A stretch of DNA of 64,000 nt from Natrinema zhouii. GTDB taxonomy: Archaea > Halobacteriota > Halobacteria > Halobacteriales > Natrialbaceae. Position 1 is the stretch's first letter. The number at the start of each line of letters is the position of its first letter. A program made the position numbers and the translations under genes. Below the pieces are notes generated by a model, which made no database searches, was not told where the DNA came from, and saw nothing but the letters and a program-made list of their open reading frames with translations. Below, in pieces: positions 25,413 through 33,737 of the stretch. Location of the stretch: NCBI RefSeq assembly GCF_013456555.2, contig NZ_CP059154.1, positions 3,348,001 to 3,412,000 of the forward strand, in the 5' to 3' direction.

Positions 25413-26285
25413 TCAGTGCCACTCGTCCGCGGCCGCGGCACGCGAACGGATCCGCTCGGCCCGAGCGATAAGTGGTGCATCGATCATCTCGCCGTCAACT
25501 GCGAAGACACCCCGGCCCTCGGCGTCGGCATCGCGTTTGGCCGCGAAGACGCGCTCTGCCCACTCGCGTTCCTCCGCTGAGGGTGTGAACGCCTCGTTGA
25601 TCACCGCGACCTGATCGGGATGGATCGCCAGTTTCCCGTCGTACCCCAATTGAATTGAGAACGTCGCGTCCTCTCGCAGGGCCGCCTCGTCCTCGAAATC
25701 GGTGACAAGGGTGTCGATCGCCGTGCAGTCGTGTGCCGCCGCTGCGAGCACGACGCGTTCTCGCGCGTAGAGCACCTCGAGACCCTCCGCGGACCGGGTC
25801 GCGCCGATATCCGCCGCGAGGTCCTCCGCGCCGAATACGAGCGCGTCGGTCGCGGGCACGGCCGCGATTTCCAGCGCAGCGAGGATTCCGCCGGCGCTCT
25901 CGAGCACCGGAAGGATCGGCAGGGACGCGTCGTATTTGTCGAGTTCGTCGGCGAGCGCGCGAATGTCGTCGGCCGAGCCGGCTTTCGGGAGCATGACGCT
26001 CTCGAGGGTCCCCTCCGCTCCCTCCCCGAGCAGGACATCGAGGTCGTCCGCGGCGGACGATCCCGTGGCGGCGTCGACCGCGTTGACTCGAACGCAGACC
26101 TCGCAGGCGGGATCGAAGCTGGGCTCCGATAGCACGTCTCGAACCGCCTCGCGGGCCTCGGCCTTGCGCTGGGGGGCGACGGCGTCCTCGAGGTCGAAGA
26201 CGATCACATCCGCGCCGGCGCTGGGTGCTTTTCGAAGCATCTCGGGACGGTCGCCGGGAGTAAACAGGACGCTTCTGCGAACCAT
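25413..26285 (-). CDS. HpcH/HpaI aldolase / citrate lyase beta-like (CitE) family protein
   Basis: About 290 aa from the ATG at 26285 (another ATG two codons upstream at 26291 is possible). It starts MVRRSVLFTPGDRPEML and has the metal-binding VIVFDLEDAV loop, VRVNA, PMLPKAG-type strand and VFGAEDLAADIG. CitE-like proteins cleave or form acyl-CoA esters such as malyl-CoA or beta-methylmalyl-CoA. In haloarchaea such lyases serve the methylaspartate cycle, but no cycle partner is adjacent, so the substrate is inferred. Confidence 0.87.
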   Translation of the reverse strand: MVRRSVLFTPGDRPEMLRKAPSAGADVIVFDLEDAVAPQRKAEAREAVRDVLSEPSFDPACEVCVRVNAVDAATGSSAADDLDVLLGEGAEGTLESVMLPKAGSADDIRALADELDKYDASLPILPVLESAGGILAALEIAAVPATDALVFGAEDLAADIGATRSAEGLEVLYARERVVLAAAAHDCTAIDTLVTDFEDEAALREDATFSIQLGYDGKLAIHPDQVAVINEAFTPSAEEREWAERVFAAKRDADAEGRGVFAVDGEMIDAPLIARAERIRSRAAAADEWH

Positions 26286-26400
26286 ACCCATGCTTCGACC
26301 TTCCAGGATCAAAGTCGTCGGTGTGGCGGCGAGCCGTGACTGGTCGTGCGAGTCCGATACTGTCGACCATTACCGAGTGTCTGATTTGTCTCGGTGACTG

Positions 26401-26425
26401 ACCCCCCTTATTCAGAGTGAAAGAG
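26401..26425 (-). repeat. Origin recognition box (ORB 1)
   Basis: Minus strand reads CTCTTTCACTCTGAATAAGG then GGGGT: the shared core TTTCACTCTGAA plus a six-G string. It is the leftmost box. Confidence 0.75.
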
Positions 26426-26505
26426 CAGATGAGAACCCAGTAGGTGATACCCTATGAGGATCTCGGCCAGGAGTGCCAGTCACGTGTTCGAAATACGCGG
26501 ATCGG

Positions 26506-26532
26506 TCCCACCCCCTGTGCAGAGTGAAACAG
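26506..26532 (-). repeat. Origin recognition box (ORB 2)
   Basis: Minus strand reads CTGTTTCACTCTGCACAGGG then GGTGGGA. It differs from ORB 4 at one core position and has the same G-string direction. Confidence 0.78.
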
Positions 26533-26570
26533 GAACCCTCTCTAATAATAGCTGAACCGATTTATCCGCC

Positions 26571-26596
26571 GATCGTACAGCTGTCATCTAATCGGG
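26571..26596 (+). repeat. Direct repeat in the origin, copy 1
   Basis: GATCGTACAGCTGTCATCTA and the next 6 bases match 26863-26888 at 21 of 26 positions. Both contain the palindrome ACAGCTGT. This pair flanks ORB 4 and may mark an unwinding or protein-binding unit; role unknown. Confidence 0.5.
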
Positions 26597-26634
26597 CTAC
26601 AGTGACTTCCAGTAGTTACTATAGCAGACGACAC

Positions 26635-26658
26635 CATTTCACTTTGAATGGTGGATGG
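26635..26658 (+). repeat. Weak origin recognition box in opposite orientation
   Basis: ATTTCACTTTGAATGGTGGA matches the core TTTCACTCTGAAC at all but two positions, but its G-string is interrupted. Orientation is opposite to ORBs 1, 2 and 4, facing ORB 4. Confidence 0.5.
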
Positions 26659-26703
26659 TCCTCTCACCTCGGCTCAACGGAAAGTAGAGGAGAAGTTGCA
26701 GGG

Positions 26704-26733
26704 CCCACACCCCCTGTTCAGAGTGAAACACAG
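26704..26733 (-). repeat. Origin recognition box (ORB 4)
   Basis: Minus strand reads GTTTCACTCTGAACAGGGGG then TGTGGG, the best copy in the set with a complete G-string. Confidence 0.8.
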
Positions 26734-26862
26734 TCCGGACGAAGACCGGGTGCCAATTGACTCGAACGACCTCGAGTTGAATCATTGGCCTACCACTGAA
26801 AAGATCCGTCTACCTGGTGCCCGTCACCATGGAAGTCGGTGAATCGTCGTTTTTGATCGAGT

Positions 26863-26888
26863 GATCGCACAGCTGTCGTACAATCGTG
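26863..26888 (+). repeat. Direct repeat in the origin, copy 2
   Basis: GATCGCACAGCTGTCGTACA and the next 6 bases are the partner of 26571-26596, 292 bp downstream in the same orientation. Confidence 0.5.
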
Positions 26889-26910
26889 GTGTATTGATCG
26901 TTAGTGACTG

Positions 26911-26960
26911 TTAGAGGTGGTATTCCCTCACTCGCCAGTTTAGAGGTAGTATCCCCTCAC
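26911..26960 (+). repeat. 29-bp-period direct repeat in the origin
   Basis: TTAGAGGTGGTATTCCCTCA (26911-26930) recurs as TTAGAGGTAGTATCCCCTCA (26940-26959), 18 of 20 identical, period 29 bp. Each unit is itself a loose inverted repeat with GAGG and CCTC arms. The role is unknown. Confidence 0.6.
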
Positions 26961-27057
26961 CAGTCGACGAATGAACGGGTCCGGACAGCAAAGTAACTGT
27001 TTTACAGGAATCGACACCGCTATTCGTCGAGTTGTCACGAACGTAACTTATACCCAA

Positions 27058-27187
27058 ATTCAGTCTGAATAGGGAGAAGTCATTTCGTCGGATAGAGTTC
27101 AGTCTGCATCCGGTCGGTGATTGTCAATCGAATACCCGCCCAATACCGCGCCTCTCACTGCTCTATTCAGTAATTATCAGTCTGAAC
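27058..27187 (+). repeat. Three mini-ORBs upstream of orc1
   Basis: Short forms of the ORB core occur at 27059-27067 (TTCAGTCTG, followed by AATAGGG), 27098-27106 (TTCAGTCTG) and 27176-27184 (ATCAGTCTG). Their spacing is 39 and 78 bp. The first is also a near-perfect palindrome ATTCAG-T-CTGAAT. The last ends about 14 bp upstream of the orc1 TATA-like box, so the initiator may control its own gene. Confidence 0.55.
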
Positions 27188-27200
27188 TACCTTCAATAGC

Positions 27201-27208
27201 TTTATATT
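27201..27208 (+). promoter_or_regulatory. TATA-like box of orc1
   Basis: TTTATATT lies about 27 bp before the ATG at 27231. This fits a leaderless transcript and decides the start used for the initiator gene. Confidence 0.6.
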
Positions 27209-27230
27209 GACTGTCTTCCAGGATGGAACC

Positions 27231-28517
27231 ATGGCTGAACAGACCGGTGGGGACCCGCTTTTCGAATCTCATGACCCCATCTTCAATCGAAAGGAACTCC
27301 TCCACGTCGGTCACGTTCCCAACGAGGACCGGATCGTCGGCCGTGACGACGAGATCCAGTCCGTCGCGGCCGAAGTCGGTGCGATTACCCGAGGCGATCC
27401 ACCGAACAACGTGATGATCTACGGGAAAACCGGGACCGGAAAGAGCCTCATTTCTCGGCACGTTGCCACTCGTGCTCAGGACGCTGCCCAAAGAAACGGT
27501 ATCGACTGTGCCGTCCTCTACGTCGATTGCTCCGAAGCGAACACTGAGACCCGTGCGACGCGCCAGTTGGCGCTCAATTTGAAAGACCAGACCGGCTATC
27601 AACAGAACATTCCGCTTCGAGGCGTCGGAACGATGGAATACTATCAGCACATCTGGGGGATTCTCGAGGACTGCTTCGATGCGGTCGTCGTCATCTTAGA
27701 CGAAATCGACAAATTAGACAACAGTAATATTCTGATGCAGCTCTCGCGCGCTCGCGAGGCACAGAAGACGGATGCGTACATCGGTGTCATCGGAATCAGT
27801 AACAAGGTTCAGTATCGGGAGACGCTCGACGAACGCATCGATAGCAGCTTCGGGCATCGCGAACTCTTCTTTCATCCCTATGATGCCTCGCAGCTTCGTG
27901 AGATCATGCGCAACCGTCAGGATGCCTTCCAACCCGACATTTTGGAGGACGGCACGATTGAACTCTGTGCCGCTCTCGCCGCGAAGAAACACGGCGACGC
28001 GCGGAAGGCGATCGAAATCCTCAAGGAAGCCGGCGAACTCGCCCGCCGTACCGGGAGCGAGACTGTCTCGGAGAACTACATTCAGGAAGCACAGGAGGTT
28101 GCCGAAATCAACCGAATCGAGGAACTCACCAGCGGTGCAACTGTACACGCGAAACTCGCCCTGTACGCGCTCGCGAGTCGCATCATTACGGGGGATCGAG
28201 AGACGTACAAGACCCGAGAAGTGTACAAGCGCTACGTGAGTATCTGTGAACTGGTCGCCAACGACCCGATTACCGAGAACGGGCTCTACCGTCAACTCAA
28301 GGAACAGGCGTTTCTCGGTGTCATCGAGTCCGAAAAGACCGGCGGCGGTCGTTCACAGGGGAGTTACCTCCTGCATCGCCTCGTCACTGATCCAAAACAC
28401 ATCGTCAAGGCCGTTCGCCGGGATTCTTCTCTCGAGGGAGTGCCGACGTACGATCACCTTCGCGAAAACAGCCCGTCGGCAGGGGAACGCGAGGTCGATC
28501 TCGCGTCCTTCTCGTGA
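27231..28517 (+). CDS. orc1: Orc1/Cdc6 replication initiator protein
   Basis: 428 aa from the ATG at 27231. It is an AAA+ ATPase with Walker A GKTGTGKS (residues 65-72) and Walker B VVVILDEIDKLDN, sensor-type GISNKVQYRETLDERI, and a C-terminal winged helix (about 340-410) with KTREVYKRYVSICELV. Such proteins bind ORB boxes and load the MCM helicase. ORB boxes of one type surround this gene, making it the likely cognate initiator. Haloarchaea usually carry several paralogues; the number suffix is not determined here. Confidence 0.95.
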   Translation: MAEQTGGDPLFESHDPIFNRKELLHVGHVPNEDRIVGRDDEIQSVAAEVGAITRGDPPNNVMIYGKTGTGKSLISRHVATRAQDAAQRNGIDCAVLYVDCSEANTETRATRQLALNLKDQTGYQQNIPLRGVGTMEYYQHIWGILEDCFDAVVVILDEIDKLDNSNILMQLSRAREAQKTDAYIGVIGISNKVQYRETLDERIDSSFGHRELFFHPYDASQLREIMRNRQDAFQPDILEDGTIELCAALAAKKHGDARKAIEILKEAGELARRTGSETVSENYIQEAQEVAEINRIEELTSGATVHAKLALYALASRIITGDRETYKTREVYKRYVSICELVANDPITENGLYRQLKEQAFLGVIESEKTGGGRSQGSYLLHRLVTDPKHIVKAVRRDSSLEGVPTYDHLRENSPSAGEREVDLASFS

Positions 28518-28564
28518 GATGAGACTCTTGCAACGACGATGTCTGTGAGAGACGGCTCTCGAGA

Positions 28565-28595
28565 CGCGTTTTCACTCTGAACGAGGGGTGGGGGA
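28565..28595 (+). repeat. Origin recognition box (ORB 8, right side)
   Basis: GTTTTCACTCTGAACGAGGG then GTGGGGGAC: full core plus G-string, oriented opposite to ORBs 1, 2 and 4. It lies 48 bp after the orc1 stop. Confidence 0.78.
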
Positions 28596-28654
28596 CTCAC
28601 GAGAGTACGAGTATCGGGTGATAGCCAGTTGGTCTTGAGAGACATGTTTCGACG

Positions 28655-28677
28655 GACTGGGATTCGGTATCCCAGTC
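28655..28677 (-). terminator. Hairpin at the 3' end of the zinc-ribbon gene
   Basis: GACTGGGAT and ATCCCAGTC form a perfect 9-bp stem with loop TCGGT. It touches the stop codon of the gene at 28677 and lies between convergent genes. A terminator or mRNA-stabilising role is inferred; no U tract follows. Confidence 0.45.
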
Positions 28678-28889
28678 TATACCAGTTCAACGACTTCGGA
28701 CCGGCGTCGCGATCGGCGATCGACGACCGACCCACAGACGGTACAGACGAGTAATCGCTCGTCCCCGGTCGTCCTGGTGTTCCAGTCGCCGGTAATCGGA
28801 CTCTCGTGGCCACAGTCAGGACAGAAGAGCATGGTCTTTCGGTCTTCGGGCGGCGGATGTGAATCATCGTGATACGTGTACGTTGACAT
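28677..28889 (-). CDS. Small zinc-ribbon protein (DUF8106-like)
   Basis: 70 aa. Two CxxC knuckles, LFCPDCGHES and LVCTVCGSVV, 26 residues apart, form a zinc ribbon like that of transcription factor or RNA polymerase accessory proteins. A basic tail RRSRRRSEV follows. The alternative start at the internal Met (KTMLFCPDCG) would remove a polar 19-residue leader. I recall similar haloarchaeal proteins as DUF8106. Function unknown; it lies just right of the origin. Confidence 0.75.
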   Translation of the reverse strand: MSTYTYHDDSHPPPEDRKTMLFCPDCGHESPITGDWNTRTTGDERLLVCTVCGSVVDRRSRRRSEVVELV

Positions 28890-29009
28890 AGTCGTCGCTA
28901 TGAACTCAACGTGAATAGGTGTTGTGTGGAACGAACGATCGTGACGAACTGGCCCGTCCCGTAGTGGGCAGCCCTGCGTACTAAGCGCTTCGTCGTAGTC
29001 GGACACCAC

Positions 29010-30410
29010 GTGTCCATCGAAAGCACCAATCCAGCGACCGGAGACGTGGTCGACAGCTTCGAGGAGACGTCGGACGAGGAACGAGAGGATCGCCTCGAGC
29101 GCGCGAGCGAGACATTCGAAGAGTGGAGCGAGACGCCGATCGAGACGCGCCAGCGGCTCCTGGCGAAAGCGGCCGACGTCTTGCGGGAGAACGAGGACGA
29201 CTACGCCCGCCTGATGACCGAAGAGATGGGGAAACCGATCGGGCAGGCCCACGACGAAGTCGCGAAGTGCGCGTGGGTCTGTGACTACTACGCCGAGACC
29301 GCCGCTGAGCACCTCCAGGACGAGGTCATCGCGAGCGACGAGAGCGCCCGCACGGTCGTGGCCTACCAGCCGCTCGGTCCAGTGCTGGCGATCATGCCCT
29401 GGAACTTCCCGTTCTGGCAGGTGTTTCGCTTCGCCGCGCCGAACCTCGCCGCGGGCAACGTCGGCCTGCTGAAACACGCCTCGAACGTCCCCGGCTGTGC
29501 GCAGGCCATTCAGGATGTCTTCGAGCAGGCGGGGTTCCCCGATGGCGCGTTCACGTCGCTCCTGATCAGTTCCGACGAGATCGACAACGTGATCGAGGAC
29601 GACCGCGTCGCAGGCGTCACCCTCACCGGCAGCGACGGCGCGGGCCGAGCAGTCGCCGAGACCGCCGGAAGCCAGCTCAAGAAGAACGTCCTCGAGCTGG
29701 GCGGGAGCGACCCCTTCGTCGTCCTCGAGGACGCGCCGATGGACGAAACCGTTGAAACGGCGGTGCAGGCCCGACTCATCAACAACGGCCAGTCCTGTAT
29801 CGCGGCCAAGCGTTTCATCGTGGTCGACGACGTCTACGACGAGTTCCTCGACCGGTTCGTCGACGAGATGGCGGCCCAGACCGTCGGTGATCCGATGAAC
29901 GAGGACACCGACATCGGCCCGCAGGCCCGCGAGGACCTCATGGAGGACCTTCACGGACAGGTCGAGGAGACGCTCGAGCAGGGCGGGGAACTCGAACTCG
30001 GCGGCGAGCCGATGGACCGCGACGGGGCGTTCTACCCGCCGACGGTGCTCACCGACGTTCCCGAAAACGCGCCCGCGGATCAGGAGGAGCTGTTCGGCCC
30101 CGTCGCAACCGTCTTCCGGGTCCCCGACGAGGAAGCCGCCATCGAGAAGGCTAACGACACCCGCTTCGGGCTCGGCGCGAGCGTCTGGACCGAGGACCTC
30201 GAGCGCGGCGAGCGCGTCGCCCGCCAGTTCGAGTCGGGGCTGGCGTTCGTCAACGAACTCGTCAAGTCCGATCCCCGACTCCCCTTCGGCGGCGTGAAGG
30301 ACTCGGGCTACGGCCGAGAACTCGCGCGACACGGCATTCGGGAATTCGTCAACACGAAGACGATCTGGGTCCAGCAGGACGCCGGTGAGGAGACCGACAT
30401 GGTCGAATAA
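29010..30410 (+). CDS. NAD(P)-dependent (succinate-)semialdehyde dehydrogenase
   Basis: 466 aa with a GTG start at 29010. ALDH core motifs are IMPWNFPFWQVFRFAAPNL, LTGSDGAGRAVAE, general base Glu in VLELGGSDPFVV and nucleophile Cys in NNGQSCIAAKRF. Length and the E-L-GGSDPF sequence match the compact GabD-type succinate-semialdehyde dehydrogenases. It would oxidise succinate semialdehyde to succinate. No gab partner is adjacent, so other semialdehydes remain possible. Confidence 0.9.
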   Translation: MSIESTNPATGDVVDSFEETSDEEREDRLERASETFEEWSETPIETRQRLLAKAADVLRENEDDYARLMTEEMGKPIGQAHDEVAKCAWVCDYYAETAAEHLQDEVIASDESARTVVAYQPLGPVLAIMPWNFPFWQVFRFAAPNLAAGNVGLLKHASNVPGCAQAIQDVFEQAGFPDGAFTSLLISSDEIDNVIEDDRVAGVTLTGSDGAGRAVAETAGSQLKKNVLELGGSDPFVVLEDAPMDETVETAVQARLINNGQSCIAAKRFIVVDDVYDEFLDRFVDEMAAQTVGDPMNEDTDIGPQAREDLMEDLHGQVEETLEQGGELELGGEPMDRDGAFYPPTVLTDVPENAPADQEELFGPVATVFRVPDEEAAIEKANDTRFGLGASVWTEDLERGERVARQFESGLAFVNELVKSDPRLPFGGVKDSGYGRELARHGIREFVNTKTIWVQQDAGEETDMVE

Positions 30411-30481
30411 CGTCGCGGTAGACAGTAGCTCAACGTCGGTTTTCGAACAGACGCGAGAACTGGCGCGGATACAGCCTCCCC

Positions 30482-30868
30482 TCACTCTGCGCGAGTGTCA
30501 CGATAGCTGGCAATCGTTTCGGTGACGAGATAACTACTGACTGCAAGAACCATAACCGCGATTCCGATCGTACTGAGTGTGACAGTCGCGATCGTTCGGT
30601 CGCCGCCGTAGACGAGCGCTCCGCCACCGAGTAGCCCGCCGAGCATCGCCACGTAGCGCCACCGTGCCTCGACCGGAACCATCCCGTCGTCGCCCCGAAG
30701 GGCGAGATAGAGGTGTGCACCGCCGAAAATAATGCCATTAAAGAGCAGCGCTACTGCGATCGCAGCCGGTCCTGTCCCGACTCCGACATCGAAGTACGCA
30801 GTGACGAGCAATAGGAGGAACGCGACGGAAAGAGCGCCGATTTGGGCGGACAGCTCTCGAGAGACCAT
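30482..30868 (-). CDS. Hypothetical four-helix membrane protein
   Basis: 128 aa from the ATG at 30868. It contains four hydrophobic segments: LSAQIGALSVAFLLLLVTA, AAIAVALLFNGIIFGGAHLYLAL, YVAMLGGLLGGGALVYGG and VTLSTIGIAVMVLAVSSYLV. A short positively and negatively mixed loop GDDGMVPVEARWR lies between pairs. I do not recognise the family. It lies downstream of the erythromycin esterase homologue on the same strand, but 174 bp away. Confidence 0.65.
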   Translation of the reverse strand: MVSRELSAQIGALSVAFLLLLVTAYFDVGVGTGPAAIAVALLFNGIIFGGAHLYLALRGDDGMVPVEARWRYVAMLGGLLGGGALVYGGDRTIATVTLSTIGIAVMVLAVSSYLVTETIASYRDTRAE

Positions 30869-31042
30869 AGCGGATACTAATTCGGAACTAACATCAATCT
30901 TCTGAGAAAAGAAAAAGATTCCAAACTGGTCGCTCGGGTGTCGGAGAAACAGAGTGATACACGACCACTTACGGCCGTTTCGTTCGAAAGCATAACCGAG
31001 TCGGAGAATCACGACAGCGCCGAACTGCGCTATCGACGATCA

Positions 31043-32416
31043 TCAGACGCCCCAGGGGTATGTTTCCGGCGGCGTCTCACCGCCCTCGATGTCGAACGGG
31101 TAGAGCGCCTCGGTCTCGTCGACGTGAACGAACGCGTCGTACCGATCCGGCAGCACCGTCCGGACGTAGTTGCCACCCTCGTAGTCGGGGTTATAGACGA
31201 CGCCGATCGCTCGATGGCCGCGGGGATCCGCGAGCGGATCGTCGTCCGCATCGTCTGCGACCCCGTATCCGCGATCGAACTCGAGGATCCCGTCCTCGAG
31301 GCCGGCCCGATGAAACACGTCCTCGTAACTCCCCGCTTTCGCCTCGGGAACGGTCATCCGTTCCATCCGCGCGCCCCACTCGTCGCCGGCGACGACGGTT
31401 CCGCGGTGGGAGCCGAAACCGACCGCGGCGACGTCCGAATCGTCGTCACAGACCTCCTCGCGGGCGAGCTGACCGAGGTTGAGCTTGCCCCGATCTCGCA
31501 TCGTCGTCGCGCGAGCGTCGCCGACGTGCGTGTTGTGCGCCCAGACGATCCCGGGCCCGTCGTGGAACTCGAGCAGCCGCTCGAGCGTCTCGCTCATGTG
31601 GCGGTCGCGGACGTTCCAGGACTCGCGCCCGCCGCGGGCCATCGCGCGGTAGTAGGACTCGGCGTTCTTCGCGACGAGCGCGTTCTGTTCGGCGGCGAAG
31701 TCGGCGAGCGGGTCGTCGGCGTCGACGGATTCACTACGGTCGTCCACACGGCCCGCATGTCGCTCGGAAACCTCCTCGCGGAGCTCTCGCAAGACCTCGA
31801 GTACCTCCTCCTCGCAGTCCTCGGGAACGAGCCGGATCGACGAGGCGTACTCACGGGCGTCCTCGCCGTAGGGCTCGAAACAGTGGTAGGCATCCCGGGC
31901 GCGGTCGGCCAGTTCGGGGTCCCTATCCTGCAGGTAGTCGATCACGGCGGCCATCGACTCGTAGAGGCTGTAGACGTCGAGTCCGTAGAACCCTGCCCGC
32001 TCGCTGACGGGCCGGTCGGCGTTGTACTCGGCCAGCCAGTCGAGGAACTCGGCGACCTCCCAGTTAGCCCACATCCACGTCGGCCACCGATCGAAGTCGG
32101 CGAGCACCGCACTGGCGTCGTCGGCCTCCGTTCGGCCCGTCACGTACTCCGTCACCTCGTAGCAGTCCGTCCAGTCGCCCTCGACTGCGACGAACGAGAA
32201 ATCGCGTTCCTCGAGCAGGCGCACCGTCAGCCGCGCTCGGAGCCGATAATACTCCGAGGTTCCGTGCGAGGCCTCGCCCAGCAGGACGACATCCGCGTCC
32301 GCGATCCCATCGGCGAGGCCGTCGAACCCGTCGTCGACCGCCGTTGCGCGCTCGGCGACGGTGTCCGCTACTCGCTCCGGATCGGCGTCCGCCGTCTCGA
32401 ATCGCTGTGCAGTCAC
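31043..32416 (-). CDS. Erythromycin esterase family protein
   Basis: 457 aa from the GTG at 32416. The family signature LLGEASHGTSEYYRLRARLT holds the catalytic Glu and His near residues 48-52, and FVAVEGDWTDCYEVTEYV, MWANWEVAEFL and VWAHNTHVGDAR follow in the normal order. EreA/EreB relatives open macrolide lactones, but most archaeal members stand far from drug resistance and their substrate is unknown. The frame is open upstream of 32416 but the family begins about here. Confidence 0.88.
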   Translation of the reverse strand: MTAQRFETADADPERVADTVAERATAVDDGFDGLADGIADADVVLLGEASHGTSEYYRLRARLTVRLLEERDFSFVAVEGDWTDCYEVTEYVTGRTEADDASAVLADFDRWPTWMWANWEVAEFLDWLAEYNADRPVSERAGFYGLDVYSLYESMAAVIDYLQDRDPELADRARDAYHCFEPYGEDAREYASSIRLVPEDCEEEVLEVLRELREEVSERHAGRVDDRSESVDADDPLADFAAEQNALVAKNAESYYRAMARGGRESWNVRDRHMSETLERLLEFHDGPGIVWAHNTHVGDARATTMRDRGKLNLGQLAREEVCDDDSDVAAVGFGSHRGTVVAGDEWGARMERMTVPEAKAGSYEDVFHRAGLEDGILEFDRGYGVADDADDDPLADPRGHRAIGVVYNPDYEGGNYVRTVLPDRYDAFVHVDETEALYPFDIEGGETPPETYPWGV

Positions 32417-32611
32417 ATGACTCACCCATTCGAGGGTCGCGCTCGAGCCGGTTTCGGACTGATCCTTGCATACGTCTGCGGTTCCCGCAGGCGTTCGCGT
32501 TCGCACACGTTCGACTCCGCCGACCGCTCGACTGCCAAACGGATCCGTGTAGCCCGCACATCGCTCGAGCGCGGCACCACGTTTTTGTAGGTACTGTGTG
32601 ACTCCGGACCT

Positions 32612-33106
32612 ATGACGGGACTGTACTACGAGGAGTTCACCGTCGGCGAGACCATCGCCCACGATCGCCGGCGGACGATCTCCGAGAGCGACAACCAGCG
32701 CTTTTGCGATATGACGATGAACCAGCAGCCCCTGCACCTCGACGGGGAGTTCGCGGCCGACACCGAGTTCGGGGAACGGCTGGTCAACGGGCTCTACACG
32801 ATGTCGCTCGCGGTCGGCGTCTCGATTCCCGAGACGACCGACGGGACGATCGTTGCGAACCTCTCCTACGACGCGGTCGAACACCCGAATCCGGTCTTTC
32901 ACGGCGATACGATCCACGCCCAGTCGACGGTCACCGACAAGCGTGAGACCAGCGACGGCGAGCGCGGAATCGTCACGATGCACGTCGAGGCGTTCAAAGC
33001 GAACGATCTGGACGAACCGCTCGTCTGCGAGTTCGACCGGACCGTGCTCTCGCTGAAACGCGAGCACGCCGAGACGGACGGGGACGAGGAGGGTCGCGAT
33101 GAGTAG
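32612..33106 (+). CDS. MaoC-like dehydratase (hot-dog fold)
   Basis: 164 aa. It starts YYEEFTVGETIAHDRRRTISESDNQRF and has the hydratase region MTMNQQPLHLD, then GLYTMSLAVG and hot-dog strands. In R-hydratase 2 the motif is D-x4-H; the Asp position is Asn here (MTMN), as in the mesaconyl-CoA hydratase-like branch. The reaction is probably hydration of an enoyl-CoA. The stop overlaps the start of the next gene by 8 bp, so it is co-translated with a PH-domain gene. Confidence 0.87.
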   Translation: MTGLYYEEFTVGETIAHDRRRTISESDNQRFCDMTMNQQPLHLDGEFAADTEFGERLVNGLYTMSLAVGVSIPETTDGTIVANLSYDAVEHPNPVFHGDTIHAQSTVTDKRETSDGERGIVTMHVEAFKANDLDEPLVCEFDRTVLSLKREHAETDGDEEGRDE

Positions 33107-33737
33107 CGAACCCGCAGCCGTCGACGAAACCGACCTCGAGTGGCTCTCGCTGGACGGCGACGAGGAGATCGTCTGGGCCGGCGGCCCGGACCGGCGAACG
33201 CTCATCCCGGCGTTCGCGATCGGGGTTCCGCTCGCGATCGTTCTGATCGGGATCGTCATCATCGTCAGCGAGTACCTCCGCGTGACCAACACCCACTACG
33301 TCGTGACGAACCGCGCGCTGTACGCGAAGACCGGCGTGCTCTCGCGGGACGTCAAGCGGATCGAACACGAGAAGGTCCAGGACATCTCCTACAGCCAGAG
33401 CGCCCTCGGGACCCACTTCGGCTACGGGAGCGTCGAGGTCAGCACCGCCGGCGGATCCGGCGTCGAGATGGCGTTCAAATCGGTCCCCGACCCGAAAGCC
33501 GTCCAGCGCACGATCAGCGAGCGGGTCGATCGAAACCGCGGCGAGTCGGCAGACGGCCGCTCGAGCGAAGACGTCCTCGGGGCGATCCTCACCGAACTGC
33601 GAGCGATCCGCGAGGCCGTCGAGGACGACCGCTCCGTTCGAGCGAACGGTGGCGACGCCCGCAGAACGAGCGATCGAACGACCGATCGGAGCGACAATCG
33701 ACAGGCAACCGAGTATGACACGGACGAATCCGTCTGA
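33099..33737 (+). CDS. Membrane-anchored bacterial-type PH domain protein
   Basis: 212 aa. A hydrophobic hairpin (AFAIGVPLAIVLIGIVIIV) is followed by a bPH2 domain (YVVTNRALYAKTGVLSRDVKRIEHEKVQDISYSQSALGTHFGYGSVEVSTAGG). The C-terminal 60 residues are polar Arg/Asp/Ser sequence. The layout resembles YdbS-type proteins, which work in pairs. It overlaps the MaoC gene by 8 bp and the next PH gene by 23 bp, indicating one operon. Its partner or ligand is unknown. Confidence 0.88.
   Translation: MSSEPAAVDETDLEWLSLDGDEEIVWAGGPDRRTLIPAFAIGVPLAIVLIGIVIIVSEYLRVTNTHYVVTNRALYAKTGVLSRDVKRIEHEKVQDISYSQSALGTHFGYGSVEVSTAGGSGVEMAFKSVPDPKAVQRTISERVDRNRGESADGRSSEDVLGAILTELRAIREAVEDDRSVRANGGDARRTSDRTTDRSDNRQATEYDTDESV

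Larger units (their letters stand above)
26401..28595. other. Probable replication origin region (oriC-like) with orc1/cdc6
   Basis: An AT-richer intergenic block (26300-27230) and the following orc1/cdc6 gene are bracketed by copies of one box: TTTCACTCTGAAC followed by a G-string (GGGGGTG). Three strong copies on the left point their G-strings left, and one on the right (28569) points right. A weaker + copy lies at 26637 and three short ones precede the gene. The intergenic block also has direct repeats. Boxes of this build next to a cognate initiator gene are how haloarchaeal origins are organised. I cannot tell whether it is the main origin or a secondary one. Confidence 0.8.

Noticed and set aside
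28890..30485. Long open frame on the minus strand opposite the semialdehyde dehydrogenase
   Set aside because: It is antisense to a clear ALDH in a GC-rich genome where long opposite frames arise from codon bias; only the zinc-ribbon end (28677-28889) has real motifs.
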